Shown: positions 33,682 to 42,607 of the stretch, in pieces
Layout of the letters: the number at the start of each line of letters is the position of its first letter
How positions within the stretch are numbered: the stretch's first letter is position 1
Origin: Olsenella_L kribbiana
GTDB taxonomy: Bacteria; Actinomycetota; Coriobacteriia; Coriobacteriales; Atopobiaceae
NCBI RefSeq assembly: GCF_036408795.1
Contig: NZ_JAZGJP010000004.1
Location: forward strand, 62,001-126,000
Length of the DNA: 64,000 nucleotides
Direction: 5' to 3'
Position numbers and translations under genes: made by a program
The notes under the pieces: model-generated
What the model was told of the DNA's origin: nothing
Database searches by the model: none
What the model saw: the letters and a program-made list of their open reading frames with translations, nothing else

Positions 33682-34107
33682 TCAGCCCTCAGGGAAGTAG
33701 CTTGCGCAGTTGAGCGGCGTCTCATACACGTCGACCTCATATATGGGAAGCCCCTCGGCCTGGAGCAGGTCTGCGAAGTGGTGCGCAAGGTTCTCGGCGG
33801 TCGTGCGGAACGGCAGCATCTTGAGGACGAAGCCTTCGCCTTCGAGCGCCTCGATCGTGGCAGGAGCAAGCGAGCCCTCCTCGACGAGGAACATGTGGTC
33901 GAAGCTGTTCACGACGTCGCGCACCTTCTTCTTGAAGACACCGAAGTCCACGACCATATCCTTCATGGTGCCCTCTTTCCCAAGCTCCTCCTGCCTGATA
34001 TAGACGACGACACGCCAGCGGTGTCCATGGAGGTTCTCGCATTTCCCGTTATAGTCGGTCAGGAAATGGGCACCGTCGAAGCTTGCTTCGGTCTTGAGCT
34101 GATACAT
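33682..34107 (-). CDS. queD: 6-carboxytetrahydropterin synthase (QueD/PTPS family)
   Basis: A 141-residue enzyme of queuosine precursor synthesis, converting dihydroneopterin triphosphate to 6-carboxytetrahydropterin. Zinc ligands are the His of GAHFL and the two of LHGHRW; the catalytic Cys is in GKCENLHG; the later SFDHMFL and ETPLNCASY match the family. ATG 34107 has GGGAAAGG upstream. No queC, queE or queF gene is nearby. Confidence 0.9.
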   Translation of the reverse strand: MYQLKTEASFDGAHFLTDYNGKCENLHGHRWRVVVYIRQEELGKEGTMKDMVVDFGVFKKKVRDVVNSFDHMFLVEEGSLAPATIEALEGEGFVLKMLPFRTTAENLAHHFADLLQAEGLPIYEVDVYETPLNCASYFPEG

Positions 34108-34144
34108 GGCATTGCCTTTCCCGGGCAGCATCTGCCCGCCAGAG

Positions 34145-34411
34145 TCATGGCAGAGGCACGACCTTTGCCTCCACGAACCAGCGCGGCCCCTCGAAGAAGA
34201 GGTAGGTCGGATGCCCTCCCACCTTTACGGTGTAGCGTACGCCGCACCCGCCGGTCTTGAGCGAGCAGGCCTGCCGCACGTCGAGCACACGGTCGACATC
34301 GTAGCGCACTCCGTCCTCCCACACGACGGTGAGTGGCGTCACCCTGCCATCCTCATCGGTCTTCGATATGACTGTGACATAGCGCTTCTGGCGCTCTACC
34401 ACGCCCCTCAT
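34145..34411 (-). CDS. small conserved protein downstream of dinB
   Basis: An 88-residue protein with a strongly patterned beta structure (RYVTVISKTDEDGRVTPL, then VWEDGVRYDVDRVLD, GGCGVRYTVKV, YLFFEGPRWFVEA). Similar small proteins commonly follow dinB in Gram-positive genomes. The role is unknown. ATG 34411 has GGGAGG upstream and lies 15 bp after the dinB stop, so it belongs to the same transcript. Confidence 0.8.
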   Translation of the reverse strand: MRGVVERQKRYVTVISKTDEDGRVTPLTVVWEDGVRYDVDRVLDVRQACSLKTGGCGVRYTVKVGGHPTYLFFEGPRWFVEAKVVPLP

Positions 34412-34426
34412 GGAGTGCTGCCTCCC

Positions 34427-35755
34427 TTACGCGAAATACGATACCGGATGAACGGTGTTGTCCTTCTCGGGATCGAGAGCGGAAAGCCTCGAATCGGCGA
34501 GCTCCGAGAGCCTGCGCACGGCGTGGTTGCCGAAGCGCGACCTGAGCCCGTCGATTGCGTCGTCGAGCGCCTTGAGGCGTATCCTCGAGAGCTCCGTGCC
34601 AGCAAGATCAAGCTGGATCGGCCCCTCTGCCGGCACAAGGCCGATCGCGCGCACCCCGATGCCGCGTGCTGGACGGCTCTCGACATCCCAGCTCGCACAG
34701 AAGAGATCGGCTGCCGTGCTGCAGAGCTCCTGCGTAAGGCAGGAAGGGCGGGCCAGGCGGACCTGCCGTGTCTCCTGCATGAGCGTGCTCGCGTCCCTCA
34801 TGGAGACGGCAACGCCTTGCGCTGCGAACCCGAGCGCGCGGAGCCGCTGTGCGACCGACTCGCCCATGAGCCAGACGATCTGGCGGGCGCATCTCTCGTC
34901 TGCGACATCGAACGGTGCCGTTATGCCATTCCCTACGCTCTTGATCTCGCGTGCGATATCGGAGGCGGTCGGCACGAACGGCCGCACCGGATCCCTGTCG
35001 CGTCCCTGGGCAAACGAGCGCACGACAAGGCCCATCCGGCCGAGCGTGCGGCGTATGAGCTCCTCATCCGATGCCGCAAGCTCGCCTATCGTGCGGATGC
35101 CGAGACGGGAGAGCTTGCGCGCTGTCGCAGGCCCGACATAGAGGAGGTCTTCCACCGGATAGGGCCAGACGAGACGCCCGGCATTCTCCGGCCTGATCTC
35201 CATGAACCCGTTCGGCTTGTCGTGGTCCGAGCCGAACTTCGCGAATATCTTGTTCCAGGAAAGGCCGACCGAGACCGTGAGCCCGAGCTCGGAGAGGATG
35301 CGCTCCGAGATCTCCTGGGCGATGAGGGTCGCATCGCCTCCTGCAAGATGGGCCGACTCCGTGATATCGAGCCAGGCCTCATCCGGTCCGAACGGCTCCA
35401 CGAGGTCGGTGTAGTCGTAGTAGATCTTGCGGGCCAGCTGCGAATAGCGCTGATAGAGCCTGTAGTGCGGCGGCACGACGATCGCTTCGGGACAGGCCCT
35501 GCGCGCCTCCCAGAGCGCCATGGCTGTCTTCACGCCTCGCCTTTTCGCCTCGTAGCTTGCCGTGAGGACGATGCCGTGGCGGGCTTCTTCGTCGCCGCCG
35601 ACGATGACAGGAAGGCCTCTCAGCTCGGGGTGCTCTGCCTGCTCGACGCTTGCGTAGAAGGCATTCATGTCGCTGTGGATGATGACACGGCTCGTATCGA
35701 TCGCACCGCCGAAGGCGATGTGCGCCGCGCGGGCGCATGCATGCTTTTCTTCCAT
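34427..35755 (-). CDS. dinB: DNA polymerase IV (Y family)
   Basis: Translesion polymerase of 442 residues. The palm carries IHSDMNAFYASVEQ (first metal Asp) and FGPDEAWLD (the SIDE-type box, here PDEA). Also present are TASYEAKRRGV and the helix-hairpin-helix LLYVGPATARKLSRLGI. The C-terminal little-finger domain is complete. ATG 35755 has GAGGAGGAGCG upstream; a further ATG lies at 35770. It is unusually long because of an N-terminal extension of about 20 residues and a longer tail. No SOS box was identified. Confidence 0.93.
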   Translation of the reverse strand: MEEKHACARAAHIAFGGAIDTSRVIIHSDMNAFYASVEQAEHPELRGLPVIVGGDEEARHGIVLTASYEAKRRGVKTAMALWEARRACPEAIVVPPHYRLYQRYSQLARKIYYDYTDLVEPFGPDEAWLDITESAHLAGGDATLIAQEISERILSELGLTVSVGLSWNKIFAKFGSDHDKPNGFMEIRPENAGRLVWPYPVEDLLYVGPATARKLSRLGIRTIGELAASDEELIRRTLGRMGLVVRSFAQGRDRDPVRPFVPTASDIAREIKSVGNGITAPFDVADERCARQIVWLMGESVAQRLRALGFAAQGVAVSMRDASTLMQETRQVRLARPSCLTQELCSTAADLFCASWDVESRPARGIGVRAIGLVPAEGPIQLDLAGTELSRIRLKALDDAIDGLRSRFGNHAVRRLSELADSRLSALDPEKDNTVHPVSYFA

Positions 35756-35818
35756 CGCTCCTCCTCGCATCCAGTATGGAACATCTGTTCGTAGTATGCC
35801 AGAGGGGAACGACAGAAA

Positions 35819-35850
35819 TTCGGCCTCTCCATCATAGCGGAAAGGCCGAA
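35819..35850 (-). terminator. intrinsic terminator after ricT
   Basis: On the minus strand TTCGGCCTTTCC (35850-35839) pairs with GGAGAGGCCGAA (35830-35819), one G-U pair, followed by TTTCTG. It ends the leftward topA-tmk-holB-ricT transcription unit. Confidence 0.88.
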
Positions 35851-35884
35851 CACAAGTTCTTTATATTACGTTCGAATCCGGGAA

Positions 35885-37471
35885 TCACTCGGCGGAAGGG
35901 GCGCCAGAGGACGGCTCGGCGCCACCCTGCCCCTTGCCGCCGGAACGATGGCGACGGCGGGGACGCTCGCCGCCCTTCTGCCCTTCAGGACGCAGATGCT
36001 TCGGACGGGAGGCTCCATCCTTGCCGGAGCCCTTCTGGGAAGATGCCTCCTGGCGGGAGCCTCTGCCCTTCTGCGCATCCTGCGCCTGACCTCCCCTGTC
36101 GCCGGGACGGCGGCGGGTACGACGAGGGCCATTGCCAGCAGCTGCACCCTCTCCCTGCTCCGGTGCGGCATGGCGGCGACGCTGGGGATGCGGCTGCTCT
36201 GTCTTCTGTTTCGGCTGCTTCTGCTGCTCCTGGGAAGCCTCAGGAGCGCCTTCGACGTGATGATGGCGGCGACGGGTACGGGAAGGTGCCTCTCCCGCAG
36301 ACGTACGCTCCTGGGATGCGGCTTCTGATGCCTGCTGCGGCGCGTCCATGCGGACCTTGCGGCGGCGGCGCGGCCTCGGCGTGGCGGGAGCCGGGCTTCC
36401 ATCCGGAATCTCGACCTTCACCATATGTGCGCTGTCCTGGCCCTGCGTCTTGCTCTCGGCGCGGCGACGTCTCCTCTTCGTCTCGGGCAGGATGTCTGCC
36501 TCGGGAAGCGTCGACTCAGGCGGCAGCACGCCGTGCTCGCGGTCGAGCTCTGCCAGCGCCATCTGGATATCGGGAGAATCGAGCTTGTCGAGGACGGCGC
36601 GCGTCACCGTATCGGGACGGCAGGCACATCCGAGCTCTTCGGACTTCTTGCAGGCAGCCTCGCTTGCCGTCATGTCCTTCAGGGGCACGCGGAACGACTT
36701 GCCGTTCTCGACACGGAGCAGCAGCTCTTCCTTCGGCGTATCGTACTCGACGATCTTTGCCTTGCCGAGCGGCGTGTCAATCACGGCATTCCTCTTCGGC
36801 GCCCTGCTCTTGAAGTCGCGGTAGGCCTCGAACTCATAGCGCAGGCAGCACATGAGGCGCCCGCAGGCGCCGGAGATCTTCGAGGAGTTGAGCGGCAGGT
36901 CCTGCTCCTTTGCCATCCTTATCGATACCGGCTGGAACTCATGGCCGAAGCGGCGGCAGCACAGCTCCTGGCCGCAGTGGCCATAGCCGCCGACAATGGC
37001 AGCCTCCTCGCGGACGCCGATCTGGCGCATATCGATGCGGGCATGCAGCTCATGGGAGAGCTCGCGGACGAGCTGGCGGAAATCGACGCGGTCCTCTGCC
37101 GCGAAGTAGCAGACGACCTTCTCGCCGCCGAAGAGATACTCGACGCCGACCGGCTTCATATCGAGACCGGACTCATGGACATGCTTGCGGAAGATCGGCA
37201 TGGCCTTCTCGCCGAGCTCGGCAAGATGCTCTGCGTGGGCAAGATCGGCCTCTGTCGCGATGCGGAGCACATTCTGGAGAGGCGCCGTGCCGATCGTGGC
37301 TTCGAGCGTCTCGTCGTCCACCTCGCACGGGTCGCCAACCGCAAGGCCGATCTCGGTGCCGCGCTCCGTCGTGACAATCACATGGTCGGCTTCGCGGGCA
37401 CCCGTCTCCTTCGGATCGAACCAGAGCTCGCGCAGCGAGTACTTGAACTTGACAGGGATGATGGTGGTCAC
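35885..37471 (-). CDS. ricT: PSP1-domain protein, RicT/YaaT homologue with a long basic tail
   Basis: A 528-residue protein. Residues 1 to about 275 are the PSP1/RicT domain with the conserved cysteines GHCGQELCC and ACGRLMCC. In Bacillus, RicT joins RicA and RicF in an Fe-S complex that controls RNase Y processing. The remaining 250 residues are low-complexity, rich in Arg, Gln, Gly and Lys with several RRRR blocks, and probably disordered and RNA-binding. GTG 37471 overlaps the holB stop as GTGA and has AGGAGG eight bases upstream. RicA and RicF homologues are not in the window. Confidence 0.9.
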   Translation of the reverse strand: MTTIIPVKFKYSLRELWFDPKETGAREADHVIVTTERGTEIGLAVGDPCEVDDETLEATIGTAPLQNVLRIATEADLAHAEHLAELGEKAMPIFRKHVHESGLDMKPVGVEYLFGGEKVVCYFAAEDRVDFRQLVRELSHELHARIDMRQIGVREEAAIVGGYGHCGQELCCRRFGHEFQPVSIRMAKEQDLPLNSSKISGACGRLMCCLRYEFEAYRDFKSRAPKRNAVIDTPLGKAKIVEYDTPKEELLLRVENGKSFRVPLKDMTASEAACKKSEELGCACRPDTVTRAVLDKLDSPDIQMALAELDREHGVLPPESTLPEADILPETKRRRRRAESKTQGQDSAHMVKVEIPDGSPAPATPRPRRRRKVRMDAPQQASEAASQERTSAGEAPSRTRRRHHHVEGAPEASQEQQKQPKQKTEQPHPQRRRHAAPEQGEGAAAGNGPRRTRRRPGDRGGQAQDAQKGRGSRQEASSQKGSGKDGASRPKHLRPEGQKGGERPRRRHRSGGKGQGGAEPSSGAPSAE

Positions 37472-38592
37472 GTAAGTGCCTCCTTGATGGCACACAGCAT
37501 GACCTCCAGGGTCAGCTGGGATGAGACATTATGGGCAAGGCTCTGGCGTGCCTCGCCGACTGCGGCAAATCCTGCCATGATGGCAGGGGTGCCGGCATCG
37601 GCAATGCGCTCCTGAAGCCCGGGAATATCGGCATTCACGGCATCTTCCGCGCACCCATCCGCAATGAGCAGGGCATCGCGGAGCACGGATTCCGTGACTG
37701 CGAACACCTCCATCATACCCGAACGCTCACGGGCGGAAAGCTCGCGCTTCTGTGTGTCCTCGAGCGAGTGGATGGCAGAGGCGGAAAGGTAGTCGGAAAC
37801 CCGGTCGCGCTCCTTCTTCTGGTCCTTCTTCACGTCCTTCAGAGGCTCGCGCACAAGCTCCGAGAGTCCCCGCGCTGCCACGAGCACGTCCCACATGTCA
37901 TCCTCGGCAAGGCCGTCCAGGCACTGGATCGTGCGGGCACGGAGCTCCCGCTTCGAGGGCTCGCCGAGATAGGCAGAGGCTGCATCGGGCGTCCCTGCAA
38001 CAGAGAGCGCGATCCTTGCATCCTGGGCAGAGACGCCGGTCTTCTGGACAACGCGGGCGACGGCCGCCTTCTCGGGGATGGCACGGAACGGCACGATCTG
38101 GCACCTCGACACGATGGTCGAAAGCACCGCCTCCGAAGAGCGTGCAAGCAGGATGAAGACCGTATGCTCGGGCGGCTCCTCGAGCGTCTTCAGAAGGGCA
38201 TTGGCAGCGGCACCCTTGAGGAGCGCCGCGCTCTCGAGGATATAGAGCTTCGTCTTTGCACGCACCGGTGCAAGCTGCACATCTGCGATAAGATCGCGGA
38301 TCTCCGAGACGAGGTATCCCTGGGAAGAGCCGGGATGCAGCCAGTGGACATCGGGATGCGTGCGGTGGCGTACCCTGATGCACTCATCGCAGGCACCGTC
38401 TCCTCCGTTCGGGCAGACAAGGCACTCGGCAAGCGCCGTGGCTGCCTCCTCCATGCCGCAGCCCGGGGCTCCGCAGAAGAGGTAGGCATGCGTGATATGG
38501 CCCTCTGTGACGGAGCGTGCAAGGAAGTCCCTGACCGCATCCTGCATCTCGAGCGCAGCAAGCGCTGCAGGCGTGCTCAGCTTCTCAGACAT
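37468..38592 (-). CDS. holB: DNA polymerase III delta' subunit
   Basis: Clamp-loader subunit of 374 residues. The P-loop is degenerate (GAPGCGMEEA), normal for delta', which does not need to hydrolyse ATP. The zinc module CLVC...CDEC is present, as is the SRC box (VSRCQIVPF) that supplies the arginine finger to its neighbour. ATG 38592 overlaps the tmk stop by eight bases (ATGTCTGA). The tmk-holB-ricT order is the one known from Bacillus. Confidence 0.92.
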   Translation of the reverse strand: MSEKLSTPAALAALEMQDAVRDFLARSVTEGHITHAYLFCGAPGCGMEEAATALAECLVCPNGGDGACDECIRVRHRTHPDVHWLHPGSSQGYLVSEIRDLIADVQLAPVRAKTKLYILESAALLKGAAANALLKTLEEPPEHTVFILLARSSEAVLSTIVSRCQIVPFRAIPEKAAVARVVQKTGVSAQDARIALSVAGTPDAASAYLGEPSKRELRARTIQCLDGLAEDDMWDVLVAARGLSELVREPLKDVKKDQKKERDRVSDYLSASAIHSLEDTQKRELSARERSGMMEVFAVTESVLRDALLIADGCAEDAVNADIPGLQERIADAGTPAIMAGFAAVGEARQSLAHNVSSQLTLEVMLCAIKEALT

Positions 38593-39226
38593 GGAGGCCA
38601 CGTCTTCCAAGCTCGGGGAAGGCGTGCAGAAGCACTGCCCGGCATCTCTCTGCGCAGGCATCCTCTGTCCCTTCGGCATCCACCCACCGGATGCGCTCCG
38701 GCTCCTCCTTCGCCAGGGCCAGATAGCCCTCGCGGACCTTCTGCTGGAATGCGATGCCTTCAGCCTCAAGGCGGTCGGCACCGCCCTTCGTGGCGCGGGC
38801 AAGCGCATGCACCGGGTCCATATCGAGCAGGATCGTGAGGTCGGGCTGAAGCCCGAGCGTGCCGAGCTCATTGGCACGCTTCACAGTCTCGGGAGCGATC
38901 TTCCTGCCGGCCGACTGGTAGGCAAAGGTCGAGTCCGCATAGCGGTCGCAGATGACCCAGGCACCACGTGCAAGGGCAGGACGGAGGCACTCGGACACGA
39001 GCTGCGCCCTCGATGCCTCGTAGAGCATGAGCTCGCAGCCATCTGCCATCTCGCCGTTCTCCGGATCGAGGAGGATCTGGCGGATCTTCTCGGAAATCTT
39101 CGTTCCGCCCGGCTCGCGCGTGAGCACGACCTCGAAGCCTGCTGCCTCGAGCGTATGTGCGAGAATCTGCGCCTGCGTCGACTTGCCGCAGCCGTCGATG
39201 CCTTCGAAGCTGATGAATGCGCCCAT
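38585..39226 (-). CDS. tmk: thymidylate kinase
   Basis: A 213-residue dTMP kinase. The P-loop is FEGIDGCGKSTQ, the substrate-binding DR(Y/F) motif is CDRYADSTFAYQ, and TREPGGT is the conserved REPG box. ATG 39226 follows the topA stop by one codon and lacks a strong ribosome site, so translation is probably coupled to topA. Confidence 0.95.
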   Translation of the reverse strand: MGAFISFEGIDGCGKSTQAQILAHTLEAAGFEVVLTREPGGTKISEKIRQILLDPENGEMADGCELMLYEASRAQLVSECLRPALARGAWVICDRYADSTFAYQSAGRKIAPETVKRANELGTLGLQPDLTILLDMDPVHALARATKGGADRLEAEGIAFQQKVREGYLALAKEEPERIRWVDAEGTEDACAERCRAVLLHAFPELGRRGLHV

Positions 39227-39227
39227 G

Positions 39228-41813
39228 CTACTCTGCCGCCTTCTTGCGGGTGGCCTTCTTGGCAGCCGTCTTTCTGGCCGGCGCCTTCTTGGCAGAGGAC
39301 TTCGATGCAGTGCTTCTCGCAGAGGCGCTCCTTGTCCTGCTGCCGCCCCTTCCAGCCGTTCTCGCCGCTGCCTTCTTCTCGTTTTCCGGGCAGGCAGGAT
39401 TCGGGCAGAGCTTCCAGGGACCACGGGCAGTATGCACGACGACAAGCGGCGCTCCGCAGGCAGGGCAGGTCTCGCCTGTCGCCTCGAGCTTGCCACGGGC
39501 AGGGAGCGGATAGCTCGTCCCGCACTCGTCGTAGTTCTCGCAGCGGATGAAGCGCTTGCCGGTCTTCTCCGACTTGTGTGCGATGAGCTTGGCATCCTTG
39601 CCAGCTGCCTTGCAGGCCGGGCACTCGCCGACGACGACATCCGGCTCGAAGTTCGTCGGGCACTTCGGGTTCACGCACATCTCGTAGGCACGGCTCCTGA
39701 ATGGATGCACCTTGATGCGGGGAGCGCCGCACTCAGGGCACACGCCTGCCTCGCCCTCGATCGGCTCGATCCTTCCCTTCGGCAGAGGATAGGTGACATC
39801 GCAGTCCGGCCAGTTCGTGCAGCCGACGAAGCTCGAACGCGTCTTGGCAGACGTCTTCACGACGAGGTCGTGTCCGCACTTCGGGCAGACGCCGATCTTC
39901 GCATCGGCTGTGACCGCATCGGCGATTGCATTGCCGAGGTCTTCCGTATGATCGATCAGGGCATCGAGCATGCCCGAGAGCAGGGCACGGGAATGGTCCA
40001 CAACCTCGCGCTGGGTCTCGCGGCCCTCGGCAACCTCGTTCATGTCCTGCTCGAGCTCGCTTGTCATCTCCGGCGTCGTGATGTGCGGCGCATAGGTGTG
40101 CAGGGCCTCGATGACGGCCATGCCGAGCTGGGAGGGCTCGATCGGGTTGTTCTTGAGGTACTTGACCTCGAAGAGGCGGTCGATGATGGAGGCACGGGTC
40201 GACTTCGTGCCGAGGCCTGCCTTCTCCATCTCCTGGATGAGCTTGCCCTGGCTGTAGCGGGCAGGCGGCTCCGTCTGCTTTGCGTCCATAGAGAGCGACT
40301 CAACGTCGCAGACATCGCCTTCTTGAAGCTGCGGGAGCTGCTCGTCCTTCTTCATGCCGTAAGGATAGATGGCACGGAAGCCCGGCTTCACGAGCACGTC
40401 TCCCGTTGCCTGGAACGGCTCTCCCTCGATCGAGAACACAAGCTTCGTGCCTCCGATCGTGGCCGGCTGCATGAGGGTGGCGAGGAAGCGGCGTGCAATC
40501 AGGTTGTAGAGCTTCCAGTCGGCAGGCTGGAGGTCTCCTGGGTCTGCAGCGGCTGTCGGATAGATGGGCGGGTGGTCCGTTGTCTCCTGCTTGCCGCGGG
40601 TCGCGACGAGCTTCGGCTGTGCGAGGAGCCTGTCGCAGACCGGTGCATACTGCGGCACAGCCTTCAAGGTCCTCACGCATTCCTTGAGGTCGAGCGACTT
40701 CGGATAGACCGTATTATCGACACGCGGATACGAGATGAGGCCCTTCATGTAGAGCGACTCGGCAATCCTCATCGCACGTCCGGGCGCTATGCCCTCTGCG
40801 GCAGCAGCCGCCTGCATGGAGGTGGTATTGAAGGGGGCCGGCGCATGCACGGTGCGCGACTTCTTCTCGATGCTCGTAACCGTTGCGTGCTTGGCATCCT
40901 TCACGGCGGCAAAGGCAGCATCGGCCTTGTCCTTGTCCCAGAAGCGCGACGTCGTATGCACGACCTTGAAGGAATCCTTGTCCTTCGACAGCTCGCCCGA
41001 GATGACCCAGTAGTCCTTCGGCACGAAGGCCTGGCGCTCCCGTTCGCGCTCGACGACGAGCGCCAAGGTCGGCGTCTGGACACGTCCGGCCGAGCGGGTG
41101 TTGCCGAGGCCGCCGAAGCGTGCGACCGTGAGGTAGCGCGTGAGAGCTGCGCCCCAGATGAGGTCGATATACTGGCGGCTCTCGCCGGCGTCGGCCAGAT
41201 CCTGGTCAAGCTCGACGAGATGCGTGAAGGCATGGTCGATCTCTGCCTTCGTGAAGGCAGAATAGCGGGCGCGAAGCGCCGGCGTATCAGGGGCGACCTG
41301 GCGCACCTGGCGCAGGGCATCGGAGCCGATGAGCTCGCCCTCGCGGTCGAAGTCCGTGGCGATCACGATGGAGTCGGCCTTCTTCGCGAGGTTCTTGAGC
41401 GAGCGGATGATCTCCTTCTCTGCCGGCTTCTTCTCGATCGGCGACCAGACAAGATATGGCAGGGCCGGAATCTTCCAGCCCTTCACGTCCACGCCGTCCT
41501 CCAAGAACGGCTTCTTCTTCTTGAAAGGCGGCTTGGCAAGCGTATCAGGCAGATGGGCCGGCAGGTGCTCGCCGTCTTCGGTGAGACCGTACCAGCCCTC
41601 CTTCTTGCTGTATTTGAGCTCAGGCGGGAAGTCGGGAGCCATGATGTGGCCACGCAGGCCTATGGTCACCCACTCCTCCCCGTCATGCTGGAAGCGATAG
41701 ATAGGCGTCGAATACACCTTGTCTGCCTTGGGCTTGCCAGATTCGGAAAGCAGCCGCGCAATCTGCGTGGCTGCATCATTCTTCTCGGTGATAACGAGTT
41801 TCAAGCTCTTCAC
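39228..41813 (-). CDS. topA: DNA topoisomerase I of archaeal-like type
   Basis: Type IA topoisomerase of 861 residues. The N-terminal TOPRIM domain begins LVITEKNDAATQIA (bacterial TopA normally begins with an ESPAKAKTI-type motif) and holds TDFDREGE. The core has IDLIWGAALTRYLT, SAGRVQTPTL, and the catalytic Tyr in GLISYPRVDN. Several C4 zinc ribbons follow (CPKC, CPEC, CPAC, CPNP), then a Lys/Ala/Arg-rich tail of about 60 residues as in Actinobacteria. The core motifs resemble the archaeal TopA branch. It abuts tatC with no gap. Confidence 0.93.
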   Translation of the reverse strand: MKSLKLVITEKNDAATQIARLLSESGKPKADKVYSTPIYRFQHDGEEWVTIGLRGHIMAPDFPPELKYSKKEGWYGLTEDGEHLPAHLPDTLAKPPFKKKKPFLEDGVDVKGWKIPALPYLVWSPIEKKPAEKEIIRSLKNLAKKADSIVIATDFDREGELIGSDALRQVRQVAPDTPALRARYSAFTKAEIDHAFTHLVELDQDLADAGESRQYIDLIWGAALTRYLTVARFGGLGNTRSAGRVQTPTLALVVERERERQAFVPKDYWVISGELSKDKDSFKVVHTTSRFWDKDKADAAFAAVKDAKHATVTSIEKKSRTVHAPAPFNTTSMQAAAAAEGIAPGRAMRIAESLYMKGLISYPRVDNTVYPKSLDLKECVRTLKAVPQYAPVCDRLLAQPKLVATRGKQETTDHPPIYPTAAADPGDLQPADWKLYNLIARRFLATLMQPATIGGTKLVFSIEGEPFQATGDVLVKPGFRAIYPYGMKKDEQLPQLQEGDVCDVESLSMDAKQTEPPARYSQGKLIQEMEKAGLGTKSTRASIIDRLFEVKYLKNNPIEPSQLGMAVIEALHTYAPHITTPEMTSELEQDMNEVAEGRETQREVVDHSRALLSGMLDALIDHTEDLGNAIADAVTADAKIGVCPKCGHDLVVKTSAKTRSSFVGCTNWPDCDVTYPLPKGRIEPIEGEAGVCPECGAPRIKVHPFRSRAYEMCVNPKCPTNFEPDVVVGECPACKAAGKDAKLIAHKSEKTGKRFIRCENYDECGTSYPLPARGKLEATGETCPACGAPLVVVHTARGPWKLCPNPACPENEKKAAARTAGRGGSRTRSASARSTASKSSAKKAPARKTAAKKATRKKAAE

Positions 41814-42605
41814 CTATTCCTTGTCGAACTCGTGCTCCTCATAGTCCTCGCGTGTCCACTTGAGGGCTTCCTTGCCATCGCGTGCAGTGATGACCTGGCG
41901 GGCGATGGCCAGAGCGATCTCGTAGAGGCCGATGAGCGCTGCGAACATGAGCAGCATCGTGACCGGGCTTGCATCCGGCGTGACGATGCCGGAGAGAGTC
42001 ATGAGGCCGACGTAGATGTAGCGCCACTGGGCGCGGAACGTCGCGTACGGCACGATGTGCAGGATGGACAGATAGAAGATCACCAGTGGAATCTCGAAGG
42101 CGATGCCGAAGCCGATCTCGAGCTTCATGAAGATGTCGAGATAGTCCTCTGCGTTGTAGATAGCCGAGGCGAAGTCATTGGTCTGCTGGATGAGCCAGCC
42201 GAAGGCCGCCTTCTCGATCACGAAGTAGCAGAAGATCATGCCGAGGAAGAAGAGGATCACAAGTGCTGCAACGGTCGGGATGACCCACTTGCGCTCCTTC
42301 TCCTTCAGTGCCGGGAGGAAGAATGCCATGAGCTCCCAGATGATGATCGGCGTGCAGATGATCGTGCCGAAGAAGAACGCGACCTTGAAGCGGATCGTGA
42401 AGCCGCCGAGGACCGTGAGGACCTGGAGCTTCGCGTCGTCGCCGAGGATGTCGCGCAGAGGATCGAGCATGAACTCAATCAAGGTCGGCGTCGCGAAATA
42501 GATGATGACGGCCGTGGCAAGCACGGACACGACGATGATGGTGAGACGGCGGCGAAGCTCTCCGAGATGGTCGAAGAGCGGCATGCGCGCTGGTCCGATA
42601 GGCAT
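41814..42605 (-). CDS. tatC: twin-arginine translocase subunit TatC
   Basis: Six-helix membrane protein of 263 residues that recognises twin-arginine signals. The N-terminal MPLFDHLGELRRRL with the signal-contact Glu, the KEKERKW cytoplasmic loop, the FEIPLVIFYL segment and TPDASPVTMLLM are all typical. ATG 42605 has AAAGGAGGAG upstream. It forms an operon with the TatA-like gene, three bases upstream. Confidence 0.96.
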   Translation of the reverse strand: MPIGPARMPLFDHLGELRRRLTIIVVSVLATAVIIYFATPTLIEFMLDPLRDILGDDAKLQVLTVLGGFTIRFKVAFFFGTIICTPIIIWELMAFFLPALKEKERKWVIPTVAALVILFFLGMIFCYFVIEKAAFGWLIQQTNDFASAIYNAEDYLDIFMKLEIGFGIAFEIPLVIFYLSILHIVPYATFRAQWRYIYVGLMTLSGIVTPDASPVTMLLMFAALIGLYEIALAIARQVITARDGKEALKWTREDYEEHEFDKE

Positions 42606-42607
42606 CC

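Noticed and set aside
34106..35794. A 562-codon plus-strand frame opposite dinB, and similar long frames at 59001-60686, 61327-62904 and 10164-11627
   Set aside because: Each is antisense to a gene of certain family and shows no domain or start signal of its own.
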